From: an archaeon
Lineage (GTDB): Archaea > Micrarchaeota > Micrarchaeia > Norongarragalinales > SBBD01
Direction of reading: 5' to 3'
Assembly (NCBI GenBank): GCA_005239845.1
Contig: SBBD01000188.1
Coordinates: 1 to 7,578, forward strand
DNA: 7,578 nucleotides
Both the position numbers and the translations under genes were made by a program. Positions 1-4,787 of the stretch are shown here, one piece after another (the stretch's first letter is position 1; each line of letters opens with the position of its first letter). The notes beneath the pieces were generated by a model. It saw only the letters and a program-made list of their open reading frames with translations, searched no databases and had not been told where the DNA came from.

Positions 1-329
1 CTTATTTCAACTACAAACCGCTTATTTTTTGCTTGCGGAATTAAAAGGACATCCCTCGGAGAGTGGATTCCTAACGCGTCCGCTACTTTCTTTTTGATAG
101 AGACCACGAAGTTGCCGCCCACGCGATAGATGCGTGAAGCGACCGGCGCCCCCCATACGCCCAACTCCTTGAGCTTAGCTTCGATTTTCGATGCTTGCTT
201 GGAATCAAAAATCTGCTCGCCGCAAGAGGAGCAAACTTCCGCTTCAAAGACTCCGACGAATAGGCCGTATTTCTCGACGCGGACTTTTTCTTTCTTCAAA
301 ACGCCTTTTTCACAGATGGGGCAACGCAT
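1..329 (-). CDS. YgiT-type zinc-finger / AbrB-like antitoxin (3' end outside window)
   Basis: Probable antitoxin that would bind and neutralise the toxin encoded just upstream and repress their shared promoter. The visible 109 residues begin MRCPIC. Residues 1-40 are a YgiT-type zinc finger with two Cys pairs (C3/C6 and C33/C36, the second in CSSCGEQ). Residues 65-109 (RIYRVGGNFVVSIKKKVADA, then LGIHSPRDVLLI) have the beta-hairpin pattern of a SpoVT/AbrB DNA-binding domain. This differs from bacterial MqsA, which pairs the zinc finger with an HTH. The ATG at 329 is supported by the Shine-Dalgarno site GGTGAGGAG at 331-339, and it lies 13 nt after the toxin stop. No stop codon is reached before the left edge, so the C-terminus is missing. 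The family call rests on motifs; the role as antitoxin is inferred from the pairing. Confidence 0.8.
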   Translation of the reverse strand, partial: MRCPICEKGVLKKEKVRVEKYGLFVGVFEAEVCSSCGEQIFDSKQASKIEAKLKELGVWGAPVASRIYRVGGNFVVSIKKKVADALGIHSPRDVLLIPQAKNKRFVVEI

Positions 330-330
330 G

Positions 331-339
331 CTCCTCACC
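331..339 (-). promoter_or_regulatory. Shine-Dalgarno site of the antitoxin
   Basis: GGTGAGGAG read on the minus strand, one base before the ATG at 329. It is complementary to the conserved 3' end of archaeal 16S rRNA. The toxin upstream has no comparable site, so the antitoxin may be translated more strongly than the toxin from the shared mRNA, a common arrangement in toxin-antitoxin operons. Confidence 0.6.
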
Positions 340-342
340 ATT

Positions 343-564
343 TCATTCCTTGAACCGATAGCACGTGATGACCAGCCAGTAGGCCGGCAGTTTGAGGCAC
401 ACGACCTCCACGTCCTTGTACCGACACTTGAACTTGTCTTCAGAGATTCGGGTCCTCAATTCCGCTTTCCGAAGGGCCTGCTCCACTTCCTCTTTCGTGA
501 TTTTTTCATCCGGCATGGATTCAACGATCGCAGGACGCGTATAACGGACTTCCACCCCGGACAC
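343..564 (-). CDS. DUF4258-like toxin of a type II toxin-antitoxin pair
   Basis: Small 73-residue protein resembling DUF4258, a group related to the RelE/MqsR-type toxin fold, which often sits next to YgiT-type zinc-finger antitoxins. The visible pattern is an N-terminal helix with ITKEEVEQALRKAE (residues 22-35), then short strands with KFKCRYKDVEVVCL (44-57), and the typical end WLVITCYR (63-70). The start is GTG at 564; no Shine-Dalgarno site precedes it, but an AT-rich TATA-like element lies about 22 bases upstream, so a leaderless message is likely. An ATG at residue 17 is an alternative but would remove the first strand. The gene order is toxin first, then antitoxin with a 13-nt gap. 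RNase activity is expected from the family and cannot be shown from sequence. The protein is divergent, so the family call is moderate. Confidence 0.7.
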   Translation of the reverse strand: MSGVEVRYTRPAIVESMPDEKITKEEVEQALRKAELRTRISEDKFKCRYKDVEVVCLKLPAYWLVITCYRFKE

Positions 565-582
565 CTAAAAAAATTATACTAA

Positions 583-590
583 TTAAATAA
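583..590 (-). promoter_or_regulatory. TATA-like box of the toxin-antitoxin operon
   Basis: TTATTTAA on the minus strand, centred about 23 bases before the GTG at 564. This spacing is what an archaeal leaderless transcript would need. The surrounding 565-606 is almost entirely A/T, so the exact box is uncertain. Confidence 0.45.
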
Positions 591-632
591 GTTAAACTTA
601 ATAAACTTTTCGAAAATAAGCGCCAAATGCGC

Positions 633-1547
633 CTAGGTTCCTCTCGCCTGCAGCCACAAGTCACTGAACGCCTTGTAATTGTCGGCAACCATCTGCCTCG
701 CCTTTTCCCCGTCCCACTTGCCTTCCTTCAATCCCTGCAGCGCCTCCCAGAAAATCGTTCTCCCGACGGCAAAACCGATGACGCCCGGAATCGTGGCCCC
801 GACACTCAGCCACTCCCGCACCTTCTCCGCGCTTTCCCCACGCCCCAAAACCACTACGCCCGCGTCCGTTCCATTCGCTCTTGCCTGTTTTACCACGGCT
901 TCCACGTCCTCCTTCTTCTCCAAACCCTCCAGCTTCCACACGTCGGGGGCGATTCCTTTTTGCTGCAACTCGGCCATCGCATGCACCATGAGCTTCGGCC
1001 TCACTTGCAAATCGTATTTTCCCTTATCGCCTCCCACGCCCTCCAGCTGCTGTTTCGTTGCAGGCACCAGCAATTCAAACAAGAACATTCGGTGGTTCGC
1101 GTGCAGCCAATCATTCAACTCCTTCAGCGTGCCCACTTGCCGTTGGTTCAAAGCAGCGTCGCCTTCCACGTTGTAACGCACCAGCACTTTCGAAAACGTG
1201 GGAGAAAAGCGCTCGATATGCTTTCCAAACTGTTCCCCGTATTCAAAATCGAACTCGTCCTGTCCGCTCTTTTCCACGCTCATCGCAAACGTCAGCTGCT
1301 GCCTGCGGGCATCCAGCGCAATCTGTTCCCCAAATTGTTCGTCAATCAACAACCCTGCTTTCTCTCGGGGAACCCCCTGCTGTAAGGCCAGCTTGAATCC
1401 TTCGTAAACAATGCGCTTGTATCGGCTGACTTCTTTTACCTCTTCTATAGTCGGTTGCCTTCCCTTGATTCCGAAAAGCTTCTCGAGGAATGAGCCCCGA
1501 TGGTCAAAAGCGAGAATCAGCAAGTCCTTGGAATAACCGACGTGCAT
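633..1547 (-). CDS. DUF2090-type class I aldolase homologue (IolC C-terminal / LacD-like)
   Basis: Predicted TIM-barrel aldolase of about 304 residues matching the DUF2090 domain, which in bacteria is the C-terminal part of some IolC-type proteins of myo-inositol breakdown. Here it stands alone without the sugar-kinase domain. Diagnostic segments, numbered from the ATG: LLILAFDHRGSF (8-19), FSKVLVRYN (118-126), YDLQVRPKLMVHAMAELQ (178-195), DVWKLEGLE (202-210), VVVLGRG (231-237), IGFAVGRTIFWEAL (257-270) and NYKAFSDLW (290-298). The Lys in DVWKLEG (K205) aligns in style with the Schiff-base Lys of LacD aldolases. The ATG at 1547 was chosen because a GAGGGG element lies just upstream and the conserved domain begins at once; an in-frame TTG at 1568 would add seven residues. 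The substrate is unknown. It is transcribed away from the lipoprotein gene, with an AT-rich shared promoter region between them. Confidence 0.8.
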   Translation of the reverse strand: MHVGYSKDLLILAFDHRGSFLEKLFGIKGRQPTIEEVKEVSRYKRIVYEGFKLALQQGVPREKAGLLIDEQFGEQIALDARRQQLTFAMSVEKSGQDEFDFEYGEQFGKHIERFSPTFSKVLVRYNVEGDAALNQRQVGTLKELNDWLHANHRMFLFELLVPATKQQLEGVGGDKGKYDLQVRPKLMVHAMAELQQKGIAPDVWKLEGLEKKEDVEAVVKQARANGTDAGVVVLGRGESAEKVREWLSVGATIPGVIGFAVGRTIFWEALQGLKEGKWDGEKARQMVADNYKAFSDLWLQARGT

Positions 1548-1586
1548 CTGCAATCCCCTCAAACGCAAGACACTAAAGCGAAGGAG

Positions 1587-1602
1587 TCATTAAAAAATAT
1601 AG
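1587..1602. promoter_or_regulatory. Shared AT-rich promoter core between divergent genes
   Basis: The run TCATTAAAAAATATAG can act as a TATA element in both directions. On the plus strand AAAAATATA is centred about 22 bases before the ATG at 1618, consistent with a leaderless lipoprotein mRNA. On the minus strand TATATTTTTTAA would place transcription start near 1570, giving a leader of about 20 bases before the aldolase ATG at 1547. Only about 70 bases separate the two starts, so the genes may be co-regulated. Confidence 0.45.
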
Positions 1603-1617
1603 CGCCTTAAAGCGATT

Positions 1618-2022
1618 ATGCCGTACAAAGCGGGAATGCTGGGAATCGCTATACTGGTTCTCGGATGCCTTGCTTCACCGCCTGCGGATTCGGGGGACAC
1701 GGCCATCCGCGACATCGAAAAAAATCCTGCAGCATACGCTGGAAAGGAAGTCAAAGTCAGCGGCTTGGTGGACTTTTCATCGTCCGGCTGCCGAGTTACC
1801 GACCGCTTCCGTCCCGGCGACTGCCCAGAACGCGAATACCCAGGGCAGTCCGTGATATGCAAGTCATATAGGATCCGGTTTCCCTGCCCTTCGCCTCTAC
1901 CCACAGAGCCAAAGATAGGAGAGCCCGTCATCAACACGGTGGTTGGCATTATTGGCGTAAACGGGGACGGCAAACCATACTTTTCCAAGGTCACAAAATT
2001 CAGCACCACTACGCTCGACTAA
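1618..2022 (+). CDS. Small predicted lipoprotein with OB-fold-like signature
   Basis: A 134-residue protein beginning with a short hydrophobic segment (residues 7-16) ending VLGC, a plausible lipobox with C17 as the lipid-carrying residue. A Ser/Pro/Asp linker follows, then IRDIEKNPAAYAGKEVKVSG (30-49), the pattern seen at the start of small secreted OB-fold-like proteins in many archaea. Further strands include INTVVGIIGVNG (105-116) and YFSKVTKF (121-128). Four other Cys residues (58, 69, 81, 90) could form two disulfides, which would fit a location outside the membrane. No Shine-Dalgarno site precedes ATG 1618; the TATA-like run 22 bases upstream suggests a leaderless transcript. An ATG at 1636 would remove six residues. 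Its function is unknown; a role in binding at the cell envelope is only a guess. Confidence 0.7.
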   Translation: MPYKAGMLGIAILVLGCLASPPADSGDTAIRDIEKNPAAYAGKEVKVSGLVDFSSSGCRVTDRFRPGDCPEREYPGQSVICKSYRIRFPCPSPLPTEPKIGEPVINTVVGIIGVNGDGKPYFSKVTKFSTTTLD

Positions 2023-2047
2023 ACGCGCGACAGGAGACCCCGCCAAC

Positions 2048-2070
2048 ACCATAAGTGGTAATGGTTTTTT
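2048..2070 (+). terminator. Hairpin plus T-run after the lipoprotein gene
   Basis: ACCAT (2048-2052) pairs with ATGGT (2061-2065) and is followed at once by five more T residues. It lies 26 bases after the TAA of the lipoprotein gene on the same strand. Archaeal RNA polymerase terminates mainly at T-runs, so the T-tract alone may suffice. Confidence 0.5.
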
Positions 2071-2123
2071 CCCAATTCCTTATATTTCCGTGGCTCTTTC
2101 TTTCAAGTACGCAACCGCGTTTC

Positions 2124-2999
2124 TCAATTTTCCGGTCCCTTATTTTTCCGTGCAATTTCTCTCCAGCCCGCAAGCACTTCTCTCAAGCGTGCCCTGTCTT
2201 TCCATTGGTTCAACTTCTCGACTTCCCCAAACCAAGGCGCGTCGGGCCAGAGAAACGCTGGATTGGGAAACCGATTTCCATATCTAAACCACAAGCGCAG
2301 CAGGGGGTTCAAGACGCGCTTAGGGCTAACGTATCCCCACGGCAATTGTTTGCCTATATTCAAGTCTTTCTTTTTGGTGACGATCTGGAAATGAACGTGA
2401 GGTTGCCATCCCCCGCCTTCTTCCCTATTGCCAATCTGCCCCACAGGCTCGCCACGGCGAATGAGCTGGCCCTCCTTCAAGCGTTCCACGGAAGCCTTGC
2501 TCATGTGTCCGTAAAACGTGAAAAACCGTTTGCCGTCCACCGTATGCTCGAGCGCAATGCCGTGCCCGTAATCTCCATGGCCATAATATCCCCTCAAAAA
2601 CACCCGCCCGTCTAGTGGCGCAAGGACGTCTGTCCCCTCGTCCGCGTAAAAATCGAGGGCAATGTGCAATACGCGTTTTTTGTAATGTTCGGATTGCTGC
2701 ACAATGCCAGGCTTGACCTCGCGAACGCCGATTCCTATTTTCGCGTTTGCGGCCTCCATCGTTCTCCAGATGTGTGCGGAAGCCCCTCCAGGCTTCCCTC
2801 TAGGCGTTCTAGCGGGTGCCTCCCCTCTGAACATGCGCTCAATTTCCTCCTTTTCTTCTGATGGCATGGGATCCAACCATTTGCCTTTCGTGAACTCGGG
2901 CCTTGAGAAATCCAAGACCGTCGTGTGGTCCCAGAACTCGGGGCGGAAAAGCGGACCAAACCGTCCTTCGGCACCCAGTTTTCTTATGAAGTTTTCCAT
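2124..2999 (-). CDS. M23 (LytM-type) metallopeptidase-fold protein without signal peptide
   Basis: A 291-residue protein with an M23 zinc-peptidase domain at about residues 85-210. All expected zinc or catalytic residues are visible: HIALD (H112, D116), DYGHGIALEH (143-152), FYGHM (H165) and PHVHF (H201, H203). The segments GTDVLAPLDGRVF (122-134) and GNREEGGGWQPHVHFQI (190-206) are classic for the fold. From memory, the pattern is closest to the M23 domain found in multidomain proteins with an APH-type kinase and a class III aminotransferase, but here it stands alone. The N-terminus (MENFIRKLG) is not a signal peptide and no membrane segment is visible, so the protein is probably cytoplasmic and peptidoglycan is an unlikely substrate. 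The ATG at 2999 is preceded by GGAG and GGGGAT. Residues 215-291 are rich in Trp, Pro and Arg and are specific to this protein. The fold call is strong; the substrate is unknown. Confidence 0.88.
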   Translation of the reverse strand: MENFIRKLGAEGRFGPLFRPEFWDHTTVLDFSRPEFTKGKWLDPMPSEEKEEIERMFRGEAPARTPRGKPGGASAHIWRTMEAANAKIGIGVREVKPGIVQQSEHYKKRVLHIALDFYADEGTDVLAPLDGRVFLRGYYGHGDYGHGIALEHTVDGKRFFTFYGHMSKASVERLKEGQLIRRGEPVGQIGNREEGGGWQPHVHFQIVTKKKDLNIGKQLPWGYVSPKRVLNPLLRLWFRYGNRFPNPAFLWPDAPWFGEVEKLNQWKDRARLREVLAGWREIARKNKGPEN

Positions 3000-3000
3000 T

Positions 3001-3014
3001 GCATCCCCTTCTCC
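3001..3014 (-). promoter_or_regulatory. Shine-Dalgarno region of the M23 gene
   Basis: On the minus strand GGAG (3011-3014) and AAGGGGAT (3003-3010) lie 3 to 15 bases before ATG 2999, which supports that start. A possible TATA element (TATTTTATT, near 3061-3070) lies about 60 bases upstream. Confidence 0.4.
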
Positions 3015-3101
3015 GAATTACCCAACAAGCGGGTCTGAGAAAGAATGCAAAAGGGACAGGAATAAAATAGTATGGATAATGCAATCCCTCGCACGGGAAC
3101 C

Positions 3102-3109
3102 ATTTAAAA
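3102..3109 (+). promoter_or_regulatory. TATA-like box of tRNA-Pro
   Basis: ATTTAAAA, centred about 31 bases upstream of the tRNA 5' end at 3137. This spacing implies transcription start a few bases before the mature end, with a short leader removed by RNase P. Confidence 0.5.
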
Positions 3110-3136
3110 CCACAGTTTCCATAAGCCTTCTCCTTT

Positions 3137-3274
3137 GGGGCTGTGGGACAACCTGGTTAGCCTGCCAGCTTCGGGCCCGTCTTTTTCTTTTGGAAAAGAA
3201 AAAGATAGGGTTGCAAAAAGAAAACCCTTTAGGCGGAAGAGCTGGTGATCTGAGTTCAAATCTCAGCAGCCCCA
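3137..3274 (+). tRNA. tRNA-Pro (anticodon CGG) with a 64-nt canonical intron
   Basis: Exons 3137-3175 and 3240-3274 fold into a complete tRNA. Acceptor GGGGCTG (3137-3143) pairs with CAGCCCC (3267-3273); the D-loop has GGTTA with a 4-bp D-stem that carries one A/C mismatch; anticodon stem CCAGC (3165-3169) pairs with GCTGG (3241-3245); the loop is TTCGGGA; T-stem CTGAG (3250-3254) pairs with CTCAG (3262-3266) around TTCAAAT; the discriminator is A3274. CCA is not encoded. The anticodon at 3172-3174 is CGG, read as Pro, which fits the loop with T33 and G37. The intron lies between positions 37 and 38, the usual archaeal site. No T-run follows; instead a nested inverted repeat lies 3' of the gene. 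Confidence 0.9.
3176..3239 (+). other. tRNA-Pro intron with bulge-helix-bulge junction
   Basis: Boundaries follow from a BHB fold. TTCG (3170-3173) pairs with CGGA (3234-3237, one G-T wobble) as the 4-bp central helix. Three-base bulges GGC (3174-3176) and AGA (3238-3240) sit on opposite strands, each cut after its second base. The second flanking helix is only CC/GG (3177-3178 with 3232-3233). The intron holds two hairpins: CTTTTTCTTTT (3181-3191) pairs with AAAAGAAAAAG (3194-3204), and AGGGTT (3207-3212) pairs with AACCCT (3223-3228). No open reading frame is present. Confidence 0.8.
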
Positions 3275-3275
3275 T

Positions 3276-3311
3276 GACCCCTCTAGGGAACCCAGGTTCC
3301 CTACTCGGGTC
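3276..3311. repeat. Nested inverted repeat between the two tRNA genes
   Basis: Outer arms GACCC (3276-3280) and GGGTC (3307-3311) enclose inner arms AGGGAACC (3285-3292) and GGTTCCCT (3295-3302), separated by only CA. The 4-base internal loops are CTCT and ACTC. It starts two bases after the tRNA-Pro discriminator. It may shape the 3' end of the precursor or act as a structured RNA or protein site; its role is unknown. Confidence 0.6.
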
Positions 3312-3353
3312 GCCTCTACCCTCCGCTACAATCGCTATTCCTCTTTCAAACGC

Positions 3354-3361
3354 TTAAAAAA
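3354..3361 (+). promoter_or_regulatory. TATA-like box of tRNA-Gly
   Basis: TTAAAAAA, about 30 bases upstream of the tRNA-Gly 5' end at 3387, the same spacing as for the tRNA-Pro box. Its presence suggests that the two tRNAs have separate promoters. Confidence 0.5.
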
Positions 3362-3401
3362 CGCCTGCCTCTATAGTGTATCCGGTGCGGCCGTGGTCTA
3401 G

Positions 3402-3434
3402 CTGCCCGCGCTTCTTGAAGCGACGGCAGGACAA
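3402..3434 (+). other. D-loop intron of tRNA-Gly (33 nt)
   Basis: Removing 3402-3434 restores the common sequence GGTCTAGTGGTTAGGAT across the D-arm. The junction forms a BHB-like fold. GTCT (3396-3399) pairs with GGAC (3429-3432) as the central helix; bulge AGC (3400-3402) is cut after G3401 and bulge AAT (3433-3435) after A3434. TGCC (3403-3406) pairs with GGCA (3425-3428) as the inner helix, and CGCTT/AAGCG (3409-3413 with 3418-3422) caps the intron with loop CTTG. The outer helix is missing, so this is a relaxed BHB. The intron's GGAC mimics the exon D-stem strand GGAT and competes for the same partner. Confidence 0.85.
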
Positions 3435-3477
3435 TGGTTAGGATTTGGGCCTTCCAAGCCTACGGCCCGGGTTCGAA

Positions 3478-3500
3478 TGCCAAGAAGGAGGAACCGAAAA
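3478..3500 (+). other. T-loop intron of tRNA-Gly (23 nt)
   Basis: Removal joins TTCGAA to T3501 and restores the universal T-loop TTCGAAT. The T-stem CCGGG/CCCGG is the outer helix and TTCG (3472-3475) pairs perfectly with CGAA (3495-3498) as the central helix. Bulges AAT (3476-3478) and AAT (3499-3501) are each cut after the second A. The inner helix is weak (G3479-C3494, possibly C3480-C3481 with G3490-G3491), so this is also a relaxed BHB. The position corresponds to 59/60, a site known for introns in some multi-intron archaeal tRNAs. Confidence 0.85.
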
Positions 3501-3514
3501 TCCCGGCGGCCGCA

Positions 3515-3522
3515 TTTTTTTT
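3515..3522 (+). terminator. T8 terminator of tRNA-Gly
   Basis: Eight T residues begin directly after the discriminator base A3514, as expected for an archaeal tRNA terminator. The run overlaps the TAA stop codon (3521-3523) of the convergent membrane-protein gene, leaving no spacer between the two transcription units. Confidence 0.65.
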
Positions 3523-3910
3523 ATCTTCTTAAAATAAACTGTGCCTCTACGAACTTTTCCCCGTCCCAGAAAATACGGTGCGCAGGAAAAGACTCCGCAT
3601 TCGGAGAACCGCAACCTGCTTCCAAAGAATGTCCATTAGCCTCCAGTATCAAACAATAGGTGCCCACGGCATTCAGCATTTTTTCATACAAGGATTTGAG
3701 TCGTAGAGAGGCCATGGCGTCTCCTTGCGAAAAAGCGGCAAGTTCCTCCTCGTAGTTCCGCAGGCTTATTTCCGCAAAGTCCTGCGCGAGCTGGTAGGCA
3801 TAGACGTCGGAATAGCGGGGAACGTAGAAAGGCTGCGAAAAAACGGCGAGGAAGGCAAGGGCCGCAAGCAAAGCGAGAAAGGCTTCCAGCGAAAAAACGA
3901 ACGCGCGCAT
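3521..3910 (-). CDS. Membrane-anchored small protein with pilin-like N-terminus
   Basis: A 129-residue protein if started at ATG 3910 (MRAFVFSLEAF). One hydrophobic helix spans about residues 10-25, preceded by an Arg and a Glu, like the N-terminal anchors of archaeal type IV pilin-like proteins. The remainder is a soluble domain: helices at 30-85 (Tyr, Ala and Glu rich), then strands with two Cys (C86 and C101) that could form a disulfide, and an end HRIFWDGEKFVEAQFILRR. An ATG at 3973 would add 21 mainly hydrophobic residues and place the start 13 nt after the upstream stop; the shorter form looks more like related proteins and has a T/A-rich TATA-like stretch (3927-3937) about 22 bases upstream. 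No processing site is certain. The function is unknown; attachment or surface structure is a guess. Confidence 0.65.
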   Translation of the reverse strand: MRAFVFSLEAFLALLAALAFLAVFSQPFYVPRYSDVYAYQLAQDFAEISLRNYEEELAAFSQGDAMASLRLKSLYEKMLNAVGTYCLILEANGHSLEAGCGSPNAESFPAHRIFWDGEKFVEAQFILRR

Positions 3911-3986
3911 GAAAAAAACCCACACCATAAAAAAAGCGCACACGGACGGTAACGAAAGGGAGAGGAACGCCATCCTGTTTTGTTTT

Positions 3987-4709
3987 TTAGTCCTCGTAGC
4001 CGAACCGCGTGGCCGCGGGCTGGAACTTGTAGGCGTTCCGCAGTTGGATGAGCTCGCGGTTCAGCCGCTCGTATGCCTTCGGCGCGTCCTCCTCCGAGAA
4101 CAGCATGGAAAACATGCGGTAGGTGCTGAAGAGCGCGACGATGTTGATGCCCTCCACTTTTTGAATCAGGAAGAGGAAGACGCCCGGCAAGTACAGCGTG
4201 TCCTCGTCGTGCACCACCGTAAGCAAGGTCAGGCGCTCGATGAAGGCGATGATGTTCTTCTCGGGAGCCAAGCGCAGCAAGTCGGAAAGGAACTTGCGGT
4301 TCGCGATGACCGAGATTTCCTCCGTGCGCTGGATGATGTACATCTTTTCCCCCATTTCCCACCGCACTTTCGAGGCCGCGAAGTCCGCGAGCTTCTGGTA
4401 GAGCTGCGAGGAACGCGTGTAGTACACGTTGACCATGCGCTCCCTCACGAGCAGCGAGGAATGCGCCAACGCTTCCTCGACCTGCTTGCTTTCCCTGAAA
4501 TCAAATGCTTGCTCCACGAACCGGCGGGAGGCCATGACGATGGCATCGTCGCTCACGTCCTTGTTCTCCAGCTTTTCCTGCACGTAGGGCTTCAAGTGTC
4601 GTGCAAGCGCGGAATAGTTGATGAGGCCATTCCGTAGCGCGAAGTGCAGGGACTTCATTCCTGCAAGTAGTTCATAGACGACGTCCGCAATCGTCTGCTT
4701 GACTGGCAA
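3987..4709 (-). CDS. HTH-like / ACT-like domain protein, possible regulator
   Basis: A 240-residue protein if started at TTG 4709. Residues 4-70 form a helical, possibly helix-turn-helix unit with ALRNGLINYSALARHLKP (24-41) and AIVMASRRF (56-64), a pattern found in uncharacterised archaeal proteins that also carry an ACT-type domain. Residues 157-220 fit ACT: TLLTVVHDED, then LPGVFLFLIQKVEGINIVAL (174-193), then FSMLFSEEDAPKAYERL. ACT domains usually bind small ligands such as amino acids, so a ligand-controlled regulator is plausible. An in-frame ATG at 4805 gives 272 residues but lies upstream of a good TATA box (4788-4796), so it would not be transcribed from that promoter; the TTG has GGGGGGAT upstream. 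It may be cotranscribed with the membrane protein at 3910. The exact function is unknown. Confidence 0.72.
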   Translation of the reverse strand: MPVKQTIADVVYELLAGMKSLHFALRNGLINYSALARHLKPYVQEKLENKDVSDDAIVMASRRFVEQAFDFRESKQVEEALAHSSLLVRERMVNVYYTRSSQLYQKLADFAASKVRWEMGEKMYIIQRTEEISVIANRKFLSDLLRLAPEKNIIAFIERLTLLTVVHDEDTLYLPGVFLFLIQKVEGINIVALFSTYRMFSMLFSEEDAPKAYERLNRELIQLRNAYKFQPAATRFGYED

Positions 4710-4787
4710 AACCCATCCCCCCAAATCCAACAAAATGTTGGAAAAATAATGAAACTGTGCAAAACCCAAAAAGCGTATTACTTGAAG

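Larger units (their letters stand above)
3387..3514 (+). tRNA. tRNA-Gly (anticodon UCC) with two noncanonical introns (D-loop and T-loop)
   Basis: Exons 3387-3401, 3435-3477 and 3501-3514 join into a standard tRNA-Gly. Acceptor GCGGCCG (3387-3393) pairs with CGGCCGC (3507-3513); D-stem GTCT (3396-3399) pairs with GGAT (3441-3444) around the mature loop AGTGGTTA; anticodon stem TGGGC (3446-3450) pairs with GCCTA (3458-3462) around CTTCCAA, with the anticodon TCC at 3453-3455; T-stem CCGGG (3467-3471) pairs with CCCGG (3502-3506) around TTCGAAT; the discriminator is A3514. No CCA is encoded, and there is no intron at the usual 37/38 site. Without intron removal neither the D-loop nor the T-loop could form the tertiary elbow, so splicing is essential. 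A T-run terminator follows directly. Confidence 0.9.

Noticed and set aside
627..1385. 252-codon plus-strand open frame
   Set aside because: It lies wholly antisense to the aldolase gene, which has clear conserved motifs; the plus-strand product is low in complexity and rich in His, Arg and Leu.
3171..3180. Reading the tRNA-Pro loop as anticodon TCG (Arg)
   Set aside because: The CCAGC/GCTGG stem fixes the loop so that T33 is at 3171 and the anticodon is CGG.
2704..3357. Plus-strand open frame running from inside the M23 gene across tRNA-Pro
   Set aside because: It reads antisense through conserved M23 codons and then through a folded tRNA and its intron, so it is an artefact.
3137..3514. 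Integration (att) site at the tRNA pair
   Set aside because: No integrase gene and no direct repeat of a tRNA 3' end were found in the window.
3766..4362. 198-codon minus-strand frame overlapping the ACT-like gene
   Set aside because: It is a shifted frame of the same strand, rich in His and Arg; the ACT-like frame has the conserved domain.
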